Assembly (NCBI GenBank): GCA_020746105.1
Contig: CM036618.1
Coordinates: 93,056,122 to 93,120,121, forward strand
Origin: Trogon surrucura
Taxonomy: Eukaryota > Chordata > Aves > Trogoniformes > Trogonidae
Reading direction: 5' to 3'
Length of the DNA stretch: 64,000 nt
Positions 1 through 14,200 of the stretch are shown here, one piece after another (within the stretch, counting starts at the first letter, position 1; each line of letters opens with the position of its first letter). The notes beneath the pieces are model-generated. The model searched no databases, had not been told where the DNA came from, and saw only the letters and a list, made by a program, of their open reading frames with translations. The position numbers were made by a program, and so were the translations under genes.

Positions 1-3000
1 CCATACCTCAGCAGGAGTCAGAGGTGGAGCAGCCTCCAGTTTGGCACAAGAAGCAGATGCCATGATGGTGAGCAGCAGCACGCTCCAGTCCCAGCATGGA
101 TGAAGCCTGTCACCTCCTCACCTCAGCTAGCAGCAGCCCAGCTGCGTGAAACCACAATTACATTGCAAGCAGTGTGAGGAGCATTTCTAGCCCACTGATC
201 ACTTGGAAGAACCATATTTGCCCGTCAGCGCCGGCGAGATAGAGGGAGAATAGCAGGAGGATGAGCAGCACAGGATGGAGGTGAGGAAGCTACACCACCA
301 GCCCTCAGCAGTGCCCAGCAAGGCAGCAAGGAAAGGGTGGAGAGGGCCTACGTGATGCTTCACAGGGAGAACTGATCTTATTAATAAAAGCTGCTTCTTC
401 CCAAGGCCCTGATAATCTCTCCTGCTGCAGATTATTTACAGCTGTGGAATTTAATACTCCAATGAACAAAGCTCCCTGAAGCAGAGGGAGCAAGTGGACT
501 GTTAACCCTTCTGCACGGCACCAGGGGTTTTCGGCGTGGGTTTGATGTCTCAGCGCAGCAGAGCCACAGGCTGCCACAGCCCTACCAGATCTCGGTGCCG
601 ATGTGGCCAGCACCCAAGTCAGGCTGACACTTGGCAGAAAGTCAACCCAAAGCCCATTCAAACACATGGATTGTGAGAACAACTCTTAATTAAAAAGACA
701 GGTCAAAGAGCAGTGCTTGGAGGCAAGGCCTGGGCAGAATTGAGGTCGTGTGGTCAGTGAGGTGAGCCGGGTAAGCACTCAACCTTACAGATACTGGGCC
801 AACAAACTCAGCCTCCAGACTGAGAAAACTGCTGGCTCCAGCTAGGTTATCCACCCCACATGTCAGTGTCAGGCGTGTGTGAAACTGAGTTAACTAAGCC
901 TTGGGAGCCTTGCTCTGGGTCTGTAACACTTGCAGGGCCACAAACTGCAGCACAGCACTCCCGCTGCCCTCCCTTGCACCAGAAAGCCCACAGTTGAAGT
1001 ACATGTTTTAACATGCTCTGTATCCACTTCTTCAGCTTGTCTTGAAATTCAGTGCATCTCAGGATGAGGGCACAGGACCCATTAGACTTGGCTTACTTGC
1101 CTGAACAGTCCTTGCTGCAGGTGAAGCCTCCTGGGGACCCATTCCCCCTCCGCAAAGTAGAGCTGAGGCACATCAAGGGCAAAGCATCAGACTTGCAAAG
1201 CCAGTTAACCAGCCATTTACTGCTGTTAGCCTCATGAAACTCAGATTCCAGGCTTCCTAGAGTTGTCTAGGGCCTCCAGGAGAAGGGCCAAGAGCCGAGC
1301 ATCAACCTCAGGAAACAAGGACAAAGGTAATAATTACTATCCTACCACCTCTCCTTACTTTATCTACCCCTCCAAGCAGCAAGTTTTGTGCCATCAGTGA
1401 ACTCTGAAGTCTTTCGCATCACTCTTCAGACGCACACAGGGAATCTTGAGTATTGTTCTGAAGACAAATGTAGGCATGGGTAGAAGCAAAGCTCAGGTGG
1501 CTGAGCAGCACACGAACATTTCCAATGCCCCAGGTGTGCATGAACAGAAAAGCCCAAAAGCTCATAATGCAGAAGTAATAGCCCCTCCTGCACTGGAGAC
1601 CGGTACCGTATTTCCAAGCCTCTTGTGTATCCTAGACAGCTTGGACCAGACTGTGGGGCAAAGCGTGAAAGTCAGGACAAAACAGCACCTGGAGGGCCCC
1701 AGGCAGGGCTCCGCTAGGGATGGCTTGAAGCACAGTGATAATAAACACATTCTGGTCTGTCCAGCTTTTTCCATTCCTGGTGAACCAAGAGTGGTCTGCT
1801 GCCATCAGTGCCTCCAGGGAGCTGCTGCTCAGCCAGCAGCATGTGTTGGGCCTCACTCACTGCTTGGTCCCTCCACCCCATCTCAGCACAGGGTGCCTGT
1901 TTGGCTGAGCAGAACCAGGCTAGGCAGGACCAGGACGCCGGAGAACACCAGATTGCAGGAGGTGGAGCATGCTTCCCAGAAATACACACAGCCCCTAATG
2001 TTCAGCTGCTGCTCTCTCAAACCACAAAACGTTCCTTGTTTCAGAGCCAAGAAGGCACCACCATGATTTCCAATCCTGGCATCATATCATCCCAGAAATG
2101 GGAGGAAGGTTTATTTTTACCTCCTCCAGGGACAGGCCCCAGCCCCTCAAGCTACAGCAACAAGTCCTTTAATTCCAAGAGTTTCATCCAATATGGTAAA
2201 TCACATTGGGATGCCATGGTCACATACCAGAGGAGGTTTGGTTCAGAATCTGGGCCACATGGCCACAGTTGTGAGCTCTGTGATGGCTCTCTTTGTCCAG
2301 GGGTGAATGTCACATGGTGATGTTACCATACCTGGGAGGTTTCAGCTCTTAAGGGCTAAAGGTCAGCCACCATCCATACTCATACTGGGGAGTCAGAGTA
2401 GCAGTCAGGAAGCCCATTAAAGCATTGCCCTTGGTTTTGGCATGAGGACAGACCCAACTAGGTGGACTGCTGTACAAGGGGCAGGAGATGATAATTTCTT
2501 TGGAGTGGCCCAACTCTGGCTCATTCCTCTTCCTGCTCTGCCCTGGTAGATACTGGTAAAAAGAGCAGCTGGTGGGCTCTGAGTGCAGCTTCACCTCTTC
2601 TCCCCACACTCCACAGGCAGCCTGGAGCACAGCTGCTGTAGGTCACCACGGGAAACACCCCAGTACCTGGGACAGGACGCCCACCAAGCCCTTCCCAGAA
2701 CTGCAGTCATTTGGCAGGCTGAGACACTGGCAGAGCTCACCCCACCGTGGCTCCAGGCAAGCAGAGGGCCAGCATCATACAAGCCACGAGACCATCATGT
2801 TCTGGCACTGGCACTCATCAATGCTTCCCTCTACACCAACGTGCTACGAGGCCATAACAGCTCATTTGAGCTAGAGAGTGAGAAAGATCTGGGGTATGAT
2901 CTTATACCGAATGACCTCGGACTTGCTTCACAGGCTCTGCCTTGGTCCATGTTGTATCCTGGGGTTTGCATGTTTATTTTTAAAGAACCACATTAGGTTC

Positions 3001-6000
3001 ACGGAGTTTACAGCCTTCAGGCATTTTCAAAGCAAGGTCATATTTCACATGTCCAAGTGACGGCCTGTCTTTGGTGTCTACATCACAATAACTTGGCACA
3101 TCACTTCCCAACTTTTTGGGGAGGGTGTGTGTACTATTCATACCAAGCACGCTCACTCTAGCTGGCATGGAGGTGAGCATCCAAGTCCATTTTGAGCTGT
3201 ATTAAGCAGTGAAGCTTGCTGGTGCCTTGGAGCAATGAATTTCATTGGGTAACTTGTGCTTTGGGTGGAAGGAAAAAAGAAAAAAAATCTAATTTTATTT
3301 CCTCTGCCAGCCTGTTTGATTGAATGTCATGTCTACTGTACTCTCAGAGAGGGTGAATGGACGTGCCTGGTGTGCTTTCTCCACATCCTTCTTTTTATCT
3401 GTTTGTCATGAGCCCTCATTAATTTTCCCTCTCTCCAGGCAAGTACTCCTGAGCTTTCCAATTCTATTTTCTTGTTATAGGGTGTATCTACCTAGGAAAA
3501 TTCCCATTCTCTACGCCTGACAGCTTCTGAGATAAGCTGATCAGCCTGGTATTCATTAACTCACTGAGGCTCCACCAGTGATTTACACAACAGCAATAAG
3601 GCTAGACTCAGTATCCTTCACCACTCATTTTTCTTATGGTGGAGAATGGGAAAAACTACACAGAAAATGATTTGACAAGGCTGCAGACAGTGCTAACTCA
3701 CTCACAGGAAAGCCTTTTGACCAGCAATCACACAAGCTTTGGCCTCGGGGCTCTGCCCTGGCAGAGGTGCCAGCCCCATGCTCCTCCCCTATCTCCCAGT
3801 TCTTCACACCCTCGAACCCCTCCGGGTTTCCCAGTACAAGTGTCCAGCCCATAACAGTCTTCCTGATGGATGCTCTCTCCCTGCCCTTGTCTATCTCAGA
3901 CAGTAGCTGCAAGATATAAACAAGTGAGGCCCTAGATCCAGCTGTTTCCAGGTCTTCTTTGCTCTCCCTGGGTCATGCAGATCCTAAATGACACAGTCAC
4001 ATGCAGAAGAGAAGCAGACAGCTAAAAAACTGAAAACCCTCACTTGTCTATCAGAAAGGCTCAGCAGGGTCCTCTCGTTGCTGGGTGGAAAATGCTGCTC
4101 AGCCTCCACAACCTCCGCTCACTGCCTGAGGCTTGGCAAGTCTCTTCCTCGGGGAAGAGGATTTGACACCTGCCTGTAGGTGAAAGTCCCCAGCAAAAAG
4201 TTTCAATGCATTCTCAGGGGCTGTTTTACATCAGGAGCATGGCACAGCTCCAGGCTTCCCAATGGAGCTGGTCTGCACCTCCCTGCTGCCCACCTCTACC
4301 CTGTGATTTGTAGTCCCTTGCCATCCACAGCCAGCATCCTGCTGCTGGGCAGAGTATCATGTCCCTCCTCTACCTGACACAGACGTCTACCAGCCCTGTG
4401 GAGGTCACAGACCCATCTTTCCACTCACCCTCACCAAAATGGGACAAAGGTTAGATGTGACCCTGCCACCCCCAGCCACTCAACACCCTTCTGTGGAGAC
4501 AGCCCTGGCCAGCGCTCTGACTCTTGCCAGGTCTTTCCCTAAGTGAACAAGTCAGGCTCGGTTCCCCCAAAGGTCTCCATCTTCCTCCTCCTCGCTGGCC
4601 GCGGCTCCACTGCCCTGCTGTGGGCTGGCAGCTGAGGAACGTGCTGACAGAGGGAGATTTCGGCTCTGATGCGTCAGTCAGGCTTAGGGGCCCGGTGGGA
4701 GGGCAGGCTGTTGGGCACACCATCACACCCACATTGCCATCTAGCCTCCCGCTCTGGGATGTGCAGCTCACCACTCTCACCCCTGCCAACCCAGTGATGC
4801 TCACTTTGGACCAAGGTCCAGCCTCTGGCTGCATCGGCCTCAATTCCTCTGAGGCTTTGGCCATCACGCCCTCCTCCCAGCCCCCGAAGTCTCTAGCTGC
4901 CTCCTCCAGCTCTGCGGTCCATCCACTCTGCTGGCACAGGGCCACAAGACAGGGCCGCCTGTCTCCCAGCCTCGGTCTCCAAGCAGATGGAAGACATCAG
5001 CTCCCCACTGCATCCCTCTGTGATAATCTGTCTCACTCGCTTCCTTTCAGGGACACCCCTTCTCACGGCCAGCTAATCCCCAGTGCTTGCCTGTCTCTTT
5101 CCAGCATGTCTCTTCTGGGCAAGCATCTCCCAAAAGCCATCTCCTCCTATTCGTGCAGGATCCTCTAAGAAAAAGAACCCCCCGCCTCAACTCCCAAGGA
5201 AGAATATCTGGACATGAAGTCCCCACCATCATCATGGGAATAGGCACCCTCTCAGGAGCTTCGTCTGACACAAACCCACGGGAATGGACACTAACCCAGG
5301 AACCCAGTCGGAGCTGACCAGAGAGGCACATTTGTAACGGGGCAAGAAGACCCTGGGAGGACTCTGCCCTTGGCTTCCCCTTGCCTCTGTAACAAGTGGC
5401 AGCTCCTCCACCGGCTGCACAGTAGATGAGAAAACTCCTCCTAAGCACCATCTCACAGTAGGAAGTTTTCCCCTTTACCATAAAAAAAACATGTTAATGG
5501 CAGAATAATAAACATAAAAAGGGAGCAGGGGAGAGAGTGACCTTGCAGCAGCAGCTGTGGTAGATGGTGTTTTGGTTTCTCTTCCCTCTGCTGAGGGAAT
5601 CACCCCACCAGCCTGCAGCCATCCTTCAAGAAAAGGACCTGCAAGAATTGCTACCCAGAGGAATTCGGAGATGGCCTCTTAGCAGGACAGATGCACAAGG
5701 AAAAGCCTCCTATTACAGGAGACCTCAGTCTCAGGCAGATCTTCAAGAAGAATGACACAAGCCGGAGCTCAGGAAACCCATCAGCTGTTTCTGGGACACC
5801 AACATCTCAACACTTTGAAGGCTCTGGCAAGTCAGGAGCAGAGCAGGAGACCAGCTTGAGAATATGCAGGTATCATCCCCTGTGCCAAAACGAAAGAGAG
5901 GACCTGGAATACTGGGCCTGCTCAAAGGAAAATAGAGGGCCTGGAGAACCTACATCAGCCTGGGCCACTGGCAGGGAACTATCCATCTGCTCCTGCCCAC

Positions 6001-8029
6001 ACGGGCTCTGCCACCAGAGCAGTGCTGGGGCAGTCAGGGGGTGACCATCCCACAGCCACAGTGGGGATGAATTCATTGGGACGAGTGGAAGCCAGCTCAG
6101 GGCTCATCCATGAGCCAGACCCTTCCCCCTCAGAGAGATGCTGCTCCAGGCAGCGCCTGGAATTTGCCAAGCACAGAGCTGTCACCACAGACCAGGGAGT
6201 TCTGCCGAGGCCACGTTCCTCATTAGAGAAAGACGGGTAAAAACTGCAGGAGATGCTCTACGGGATATGCTTAGCTTAGCTGTCTGCATGTCTGCTTATT
6301 AAGCTCTGAGGTTAAGGATTTAGTTCCACATATCGGTTTACTTAGAAATAAAGCTTTGCTTCACATTTTAATCTTAAGTATGCTGCATTGTCTTGCCCGC
6401 TTCCTCTCCTGCCCTCTCCCCACGACCTCTTTCTCAGCAAAATGCTGGAAAGTTATTAGCAAATATTCTGTGAAATATTTAATATCCAAACAGCGGGGTC
6501 TGTATATCCCATGAGGGACTTGTAGCTCTTATGGTCAGGACAAGAAGAACAAAGATTATCTGCAGGCCCCCAGGTCCTACTGGGAGACACTTCGAGGCTG
6601 GAGTTGTTGCCAAGCAAAAACAGTAAAGCAGCTCTTTAGATGAGTTATAAAACCAAGCTAGCTGGGATGGAGGTATTCCAGCTTTGGGACGGACCCCACT
6701 TACACTTGTGCCCACAGCCTTTGAGCAGAAACTGAATACCCTATACCAGTGACATCTGAAAGTATATTTTCCTGTCCTATGTTAGTGAAAGCCATCTTCC
6801 TCTTCCATTCTCAAAAGGATTCACACTGAGGAAATCCAAGATCCTTAAGCCCTTCTGCTTGCTAGACGATGCCGGTGCCAGGCAGCCCTGCCATGCCAGA
6901 CCACTGCCCACCACTCCACTTCAGGCATTGGTGCGCCCACCCACACAGCTCCCCACAGTTTGTTCACCATCCTGTTCAGCAAAATGACACAAACATCACC
7001 TTCTGGCACAGAAAGTTCCTCCTGGAAGTGGACTGCACTCAGACTGGAAAGACTGACACGAGCCAGGCGAGCATCTGCTCCAGTGCTCTGCCAGTGGGCA
7101 GATGTCTATGAAGCAAGCAGGCTGAGGGCTTAAGGGCAATGCCCGTGGGGTTCAGGAGGACTCAGAACAGGAGACCCAACATCCACTGGCCCATAGACAA
7201 CAGCTAACAAGGAATGTGCTGCCAGCAACAGTGAATTCTTCCTTCCCACAGAACTGGGCAGGACACAAGCTTGGGCCCCTCCAGTTCACAGGTAAGTTTT
7301 ACTTAGCGGGACAGTGCTGTTACTTAAAAGTTGAGGCTGAACGCAAATTTGAAGTATCATCTGTGTTACCTGGAGTTATGAGTACAAGGGGATCCAGAGG
7401 TCACCTTTTCCATGGGCAATGTGGATTCCACAGTGCGGGTCACAGGGCAGACACATTTACCAGGGGTAACTAGTGGAAGTGCGGAACGGTGCAGCACTGC
7501 AGTCTTCAGATCTTCATGCAGGGGCAACCTCAGGGCCAAGGCAAGGAGCTTTCCCAGCACAACTGGGAGGGAAGGAAGGTGGAAGGACAAGGCACAGCCA
7601 CCAGCTGCTGCCACCAGACCTGTGAGGACTGAGCTCAGGGCTCTCAGCCCATGGACTATTCAGAGAAGAAAACTTCCTGAGGTTGGTCAGGTGGAGAGCA
7701 TAAGGCTGCACCTCAAACCTACCCCATTCACCTCCCCTCCCTACCTCTGCGACACCCTGTTCAACCACACACGGTTGAGGTTGTAGGCCATCATGCTCTC
7801 CCAATTCTAATTCCTCCTGAAGACTTTTCTTAGGCAGACATAAAAACTAATCCTTGTACTGAAAGGGCCCAAGGCACCAAGAGTTCATTGCATCTCTCTT
7901 ATACTCTATTCCACGTGAACCCATCTTGTAGATCACAGTGCCATGGGGCCAGGAAATGCACTTCGTGTCTTGCTCCTGGGGAACTGATAAAGGCAGAAAC
8001 GGGAGAAAGAGAGCATAAGCAGTACAGAA
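1..8029. other. Apparently intergenic DNA downstream of MRPL14
   Basis: I see no exon with a recognisable product, no tRNA or rRNA, and no clear repeat. Several open frames of 60-214 codons occur (for example around 1446-2066 and 4524-5168). They overlap other frames on both strands, have low-complexity Ser/Pro/Gln-rich translations and match no family I know. In mammals the MRPL14 3' side faces a gene-poor stretch toward VEGFA, which fits. A non-coding RNA could be present but cannot be recognised from sequence alone. Confidence 0.6.
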
Positions 8030-8319
8030 CAAGGACTTTCATGTTCTCATTTTAATGATTAGAGACCAAATTAACACCACCAGAACAGGATCATTTTCCA
8101 AACACACTGCAGATGTTCTGTGAATTAAATCAACATTCTTTTGGAGAAAAAAACAAGGTATTTCAATATTTAAAGTAGTTGCTTGTAATTCTTAAACAGC
8201 AAGAGAGATTCTTGATGAACCTCAACTTTCTGACATTTCACCGTTTTCTAAAAAAGGATCAAAGAACAGCTACTGTCTGAAAGGATACGAACACGATTGC
8301 CAGAGACCTTTCCTGGCTT
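8030..8319 (-). other. MRPL14: Probable MRPL14 3' UTR
   Basis: This is the sequence after the stop codon on the minus strand, AT-rich with no further coding frame. The end near 8030 is inferred from the ATTAAA signal at 8056-8051, so the boundary is approximate. Confidence 0.55.
8051..8056 (-). terminator. Candidate polyadenylation signal ATTAAA for MRPL14
   Basis: Read on the minus strand this is ATTAAA, the commonest variant of AATAAA, about 265 bases past the MRPL14 stop. A T/G-rich stretch (ttgttctgtactgctt) follows 20-40 bases downstream, as expected of a downstream element. No canonical AATAAA is nearer. Confidence 0.5.
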
Positions 8320-8686
8320 TCATACAAAGTTACGGGCAATGGCCAATACTTTGGAGAATTCTCCTTCTCTCTTCCGCAAGATACAGGGTATTGGTGTTTT
8401 TATTCTAGTCCCCACCGGATTTCCGTTGTCTTCTATGAGTACCACATTGTTGGAATCAAATCTAGGCGTCATGGTGGGGCCAGGCATCTTGTGCCCTACA
8501 ATTAAAGCCTTCTTCTTTTCTCCTTTGATAGCCAGAAGGATCTTATCTCCTACTTTGCCAACTCCAGTCTTGTTATATACGTGAATACATTTTGGTGGCC
8601 GGTGGTATGGCGTGTTCCCCAAGGTGCTGTTGTCCACCACTCGCACGCGGGTGAGTTTCTGTATTGCTCGGCATGCTCCAGTGAGA
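8320..8686 (-). CDS. MRPL14: MRPL14 terminal coding exon (uL14 domain)
   Basis: This exon encodes residues 25-146, the whole conserved uL14 domain, in one uninterrupted frame that ends with TGA at 8322-8320. The acceptor ctgtcttttgctag lies just above 8686. The frame could be read a few codons further upstream on the minus strand, but those codons are intronic, because the splice to 11146 restores the conserved start of the domain. Confidence 0.96.
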
Positions 8687-11219
8687 CTAGCAAAAGACAG
8701 CAAAGAATAAGAGACAGATCTCCCCGGTAACCCTCAGGGACGCAAGGCCAAACGCAGCACAGGATCTTGTCATCACACAAACCCCTTGGAAGGCGCCAGC
8801 AGCAAACACATACCATACAAGGGACACATTGACTGCATTCAATGTGCTCTTTGAAAGCCAGGTACTACTTTGGGCTTTGAACACTCTTCACTAAAAGTCA
8901 AACATAAAAATGTCTACTCGGAAACACGGCTGAAAGATGGCGTGAAGAGTGGCTTGCATTTACTGGGCATTTTAGCAACTGCACGAAATTCCATTCACCT
9001 TCAATTTACAAGTAAAAAAAAAAAAAATGTGCTTGCTTCTGCTACAAAGAGCCTACAGGAAGCTAAGACTGAAGTCAGGCTCCTTCAGTCTTGTACACAG
9101 TCCCAGCAGTAAGGACATTTCTGACCAGTCTTCTTTTCAGAGCAGCCTATGAGGGTTTTCCATCTTATTCTGTTCTGAGTGAGACCTCTGAAGCCCTGTG
9201 GTGGCTGTGTTAAGCTGCCACCAATTAGAATCTAACAGATCATCACCGTCCCCCTGTGGAAGGAACCCAGAGAAACACAGTGTCTTCTGTATCTCCTCTG
9301 TGGGATTATCAGGAGCAAGAAACAACAGAAATAAACTACAAGATATTAATTTGTTTGATCTCACTCTGAATTATGTTTGGGGACAGAACAGCTATTCTTT
9401 TATCCAGTAAGGTCAAATTTAAGTTGGTTCTCTTCAAAGGACACCCAAACACAGACCATCAGAAATGCAGGAAGAGCCTCTCTACTGCTGAACAGCTGCT
9501 TTGCGGTAAGGCACTGGAAACATGCTGGCCAGACAGCTGCTGGAACGTCAAGCTACTGTCAGCGGAACTACTTAAACAGACAGCATATGGAATCAACCTA
9601 ACCATTCACCTTGTCTGCAGACCAGAAGTATGTACAGTGAATAAAGACCTACAGGGACAATCGTCCCTTTTTCAAGATGCAGGACCTGTATTTGCACTGC
9701 TGCCTAGAAGAAGAGCAAGCCACCCCCTGTGTATCAGCCATTGTGTGGGTGGACATCAGTTGAAGCAGACATTTCTCCACGAAGGGAGAGCCAGCTCTGT
9801 CTGTCTGCATTAATCTAACTGCTCCACAGGTCAAGCGCTGCCTTTCAAGATTTGTTTCCCACAGCAGAGGCCTACTACCTCAGCTTTCCTCTACAAGAGG
9901 ATGGCTCTTTTCTCTCTCAGAAGTCACTCATCTCTTCAAGCAGCCACACTCTTCCATCCCACCCCCCGAAAGGGACTGTGCCATACCACACTCCACCCTC
10001 TGCCTGCTGGCTGTGGCTGCACAGCAGGGAACGCAGAAGGGAGAAGACTGGAAAATGACAAGAGTGTTGTCAGAGGAAGGAGAAGAGGAAACCCAGGGGG
10101 GACCAAATCCACAACGCAGCAGTAGCAAACAACTGTGTGATTGCCCAGGTACCACCAAAGAGTAACAGCACAAGGAGGATGTTTTCTTTCCCCTCCTTTC
10201 TTCATTTCTGCCACAGTCTTGGAGCAAAACCCCATCATGGAGGAAAGGTTTCTCCAATAAAACTGCTGACATCCTGAAGCAGCACTGCTCACCTCTGTGG
10301 AGCTCAACTGCCTCTCCCTGTCAGGATATACATATATATATCCTTTGAATGTCTACCTGCCAATGCTGTCAGGCAGTCCGTTTACAGAGAAGGCCAGTAA
10401 GACTTAGATACCTCCTAAAGATAGGTTCTGGGACTGTCACACAACCTAGCCCTGGGCACTGTATTCATCCCCTCTCTAGACCACAGTCATGGGAATGACT
10501 CTTCCCACCCTTTAAACGGAAGCCCTGACCCTTCAAAGAGTTATATGCTAGAGATTCCCCATACCTGCACTGAATGTACTGTGGGATTAGGCTCTAAACT
10601 TCGTGCAAGGCATTGTAAAATATGAGGGCCATAAATTTAAGAAGCTTTAAATGCCTTGAGCCTGGAACAAGGACCTAAAGAAAAATAACAAAATGGACAC
10701 CATTAAGGTACAAGGAAATAATTTTCCAGGTTACTTCTGTGCTAAATAACTGAAATAATAAACTCTGGAACAATTTTAAACCTGTAATTGGCTCTACATC
10801 AGCAGGGGCTGGCTGTTGCTTTTTTGCACTTGGTTAAGAAAGAGAGGCACTCTCAACTTCTGCTTGCAGGCCCTTGCATCGTCCTCAAAGGCCTAAAAAG
10901 CCTCCTTAAACACATATGAAAATGTAGAGTTCAGACCACGTTTAGACTCCCAGAAACTTGCATATGTTGTTGTGTTTGGGCTCACTTTACAACCTGTGAA
11001 GAGCTAACTGTTAGGTGTTTTTTTTATTATATTATCCCTTTTGAATTAGAAATACTGTCTCTTATGCCAACCTACTTAACAGCATCTCTCTCAATCAGGA
11101 AAGTCTCCCAAGAAAACAAAAGCAAAAGCAAGATTTGAAAATTACCTGAAGTGTCGCTGGATCACCGTACTGCTTAGATGCGTTAAGGATAAACCAAATC
11201 GCCTATTCAAGAGCGCCAT
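8320..11219 (-). CDS. MRPL14: MRPL14, mitochondrial large-subunit ribosomal protein uL14m (complete CDS, two coding exons)
   Basis: The CDS is complement(join(8320..8686,11146..11219)): 441 bases, 146 residues plus a TGA stop. uL14m sits in the large subunit of the mitochondrial ribosome near the intersubunit face. The first 24 residues start [10 protein letters not shown], are rich in Arg, Ser and Thr and have no acidic residue, as expected of a mitochondrial targeting peptide. The rest is the uL14 fold: an [14 protein letters not shown] start, a [19 protein letters not shown] core, the [20 protein letters not shown] signature and a C-terminal [11 protein letters not shown]. The length agrees with about 145 residues in mammals. 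The intron (8687-11145) has a gtaatt donor and a cttttgctag acceptor read on the minus strand, and it splits a Ser codon. The start ATG at 11219 is the first in its exon and gives the targeting peptide. The gene is divergent from TMEM63B. Confidence 0.97.
8687..11145 (-). other. MRPL14: MRPL14 intron between coding exons
   Basis: This 2.46-kb intron has GT-AG borders on the minus strand. It holds an A13 run at 9014-9026 and a short TA-rich microsatellite near 10329-10341. No embedded gene is supported. Confidence 0.85.
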
Positions 11220-11239
11220 TTGGATGCTGGTAGCCTACC
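11146..11239 (-). CDS. MRPL14: MRPL14 exon with start codon (targeting peptide)
   Basis: On the minus strand a pyrimidine-rich stretch ending ttttgcag precedes position 11239, so this exon probably carries 20 bases of 5' UTR (11239-11220) before the ATG at 11219-11217. It encodes residues 1-24 plus two bases of codon 25 and ends at 11146 before a gtaatt donor. The acceptor upstream of the ATG means at least one more non-coding exon lies further right, most likely in the CpG island about 7 kb away. I could not place that exon. Confidence 0.9.
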
Positions 11240-14200
11240 CTGCAAAAGAAACATGAGAATTACGAACTCTGGTAAAATGGACAGAATTTGTTTCACTTCC
11301 CTTCCCTTATGTGAATCTCACACTAGAGATCCAGCACATCCACAGACACTACAATCCACAGCAGGCAGAAGGGTAACAGTATCTGCCACGGGCTACAAAG
11401 CAGATCAGCAATCCCTGTCTGAATTCAGGAGACAATGTAACTCAGATTTGTATACTACAAAACTGGATTCAGTATCACTGCATTGCAGTTTCCTACACAG
11501 AGGTAATGGCCCTTCTGCATGCACGGTGAACCACGTGACAACAAGCAGGTTGAGAATTTCAGAGGTGAACTAGCTTAGAGGCTGCAGTGACCAGTAAAAG
11601 CTACCAATGTGACATAAAAAGCCAAGCAAAAAGCCAGAGATATTCTGCAGGCCGGCGTCAGAGCTTCAAGAAACAATTTGCCAAACAAGAAACAAGAAGA
11701 AGCTCCCACGGGTGAGGGCGTGCTCCCTCTCAGCACACACAAGGCGTTCATGCAGCAGCCCATGTTCGGAGAACAGAACCACACCTCTGCCAATCTTGCC
11801 CTTTTAAGGCTGCCCAGATGAAACTTCAGAGTGTACACTCAACCCAAACCAAAACACCACTCCGACTGCAACAGTGCTGGGCCACAAGGGTAATCCCTGA
11901 CAAAGCCTACCAAGCCCTCTTCCCCGTCTACACCGACAGCAGTTCCCCAACCTCATTCTGTCAGACTGACGGGGACCCGCTTGCACGCGCAGTCACAACG
12001 GCTTGTCTGAACCTGGATGGCTTTGCCAGACGTCAGTCCGGGAGTGACAACCCAGCTGCGCTGGCAGATCCAAGCGAGGAGAGGAAACCACACAGTCCTC
12101 TTCCAGGCCAGCTCAGGTAGAGCTAGGACTTTCCATGTGACTGCAACTACCACTGTGTGACACTGTTCGCTTAGACCTCGGCAGCATAACCAACACATGT
12201 TCCGCTTCTCTCCTTTGTAAAGTAAACATTAAAAACCACTGACCTCTTATCTGCCTTTGCCAGTTTTGATGAACCAAACTGCAGCAGTACGTCGTAAAGC
12301 TGTTTTCTTAACTTTTCTTTTAAAAACAGAGCTGACCTAACTTCTTTAGGGAGAAGAAAGATACCCACAGAACCTTCTGACAGATGGTGCCATGGCTGTT
12401 GTTATTACCACCAAGTAAAGCCCAGGCTAAATCTTCATTCTCTCTTTATTGTTTTTGTTTTCTCCTGGTGTGTTTGCTCATGTGGGTATGTATGCAATTT
12501 TTAGGGTTTCCGGTTGTCCTACAGAGCACGTGTTACCTGGCAGCAGGATGAGAAGCACTGGAGATATGCACCACAGCAATTCTGTAGCCACACTACCTGA
12601 GCAAAGCACACGATTCATGGCCAAACAGCTCACCTGTCATACAGCAGATTTGGAAGAGAGCAGCAATAGTCAAAGCTTATGTTTATTTGCTAAACAAAGC
12701 CACTTTTCAGTGGGGTAGATCTCCAAAGGAGTTCAGAGCTTCCCTTCTGTCTCCTCTCGGAAAGAAGATTCCAAGAAGGACATAGTTTTGCCACAGCTCC
12801 TTACCTAGTTGGGTGAACCTAGTGAAAAAAAGCCTTATGGTACTCACAGTGCTCCTGGCAATCAAGGCTCAGTTACCTGGGCCTTGCTGCTGCTAGGATT
12901 TCTTGGCAAGTTCCATTATGTTGCCTTGTTGTAACGCATTGGCAGGGAGGACAGCCTGTATCCTGTTTTGCACCTGGGTGTACTGTTTCTCTGCTACCCA
13001 GCAGGTAACACCGCTCCTCCTTCCTCTGGAATCGCAGAGTCTTTGGATCCCTTGAGAAAACCCAAATCAACAGCAGCAGCAGCAAGTTGGCCTCTCTGTT
13101 GTCTTTGCTGGATGCTTCTTGGGGAGTCCAGCTGCTGCTGTCACCCTCATCTCTATTTTCTGGCAGGCACAGTGGCCTGAGGGGGAGAAGAGGATGGGTC
13201 TGCTCATCCTCACCACTACCTAAGACCAACAGGAGAGGTCTGCTGGCTCGCGGCAGGCACAGGCACATGCTCTGCCCACTGTCAGAGGGACAGCAGTGCC
13301 AGGACCAGCCCAGCATAGCTAGATGTGCTCAAGGCCACTAGTCAGAATCCTAAAGGGCTGCCTAAACCCTGAACTCACTGCTCATTCCAGGGAGGAGTCA
13401 CTGTTTGTTTCCGTCCTGTGGCAGCAGTGAAGGTTTGAAGTTACAAAACTACCAGCAGAAGCATCAACAGCATTAAGTGTCCAAGGACTGTTTATTTTTC
13501 CAGATGACTCAGTACCCCCTTCTTTGCTAAGAATTATTCCTTGGCACATTAAGATGTGTCACAAGCTAAGAAACTTTGTATGATTGATTATTTGCTATGA
13601 AGCATCCTGTTAGCAACTGAGTAAACATGGGGGATGCTTCTAATTAGCAGGAAGGTTCAGAGTGGAGGGAAGAGAAGAAGGCATCCGTGGCATGGAGTGC
13701 AGCATTCAAGGGTGCAGGTGGGTTCACAAACAGTTAATCACATTTTCAGTTATCATAATATGCCAGTTTCCCTTCTAAAAAAAAAGAGCTAATACTTTGG
13801 GTCTGTCTCCAGGTGCTCCTCAATCAGATGCTATCCCAACTTGCTCCCTGTGTGGCTGAGAACTTGACCTCTTCTGCTCACAGTTCTACCTTCTGGAGAG
13901 GTTAATTGCTAAACTAAACTCCAAGGGGCACAGAAGCCTCTCGCTCTGGTGCGCTGGGTGCTGCCACACAAATGCTCCCAGTTAGTGCCAGAGTTGAAGA
14001 GCTGCGATACAGCAATGACAGCCACTGGCCCCAGGAGCTCCCAGCACCTCTCTCCTCCCAAGTCCTGATGTCACCTCACGCCTGCAGGCCTGAAAAAAAG
14101 GCCCAGAGGAAGCTGCACTTCGCGCAGGCACGAGGAACCTGTGTGACCCAAGTTTGCTTCTGAAGGTGGCTCACCTTGAGTCGTCAGATCTCAGTGCTCA

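Noticed and set aside
1446-2066. 206-codon plus-strand open frame near the left edge
   Set aside because: No family feature, heavily overlapped by other open frames on both strands, no supporting splice or promoter context.
4451-5168. Overlapping long frames on both strands (164 codons minus, 214 codons plus)
   Set aside because: Mutually antisense frames in a G+C-rich stretch with low-complexity translations; typical chance openness.
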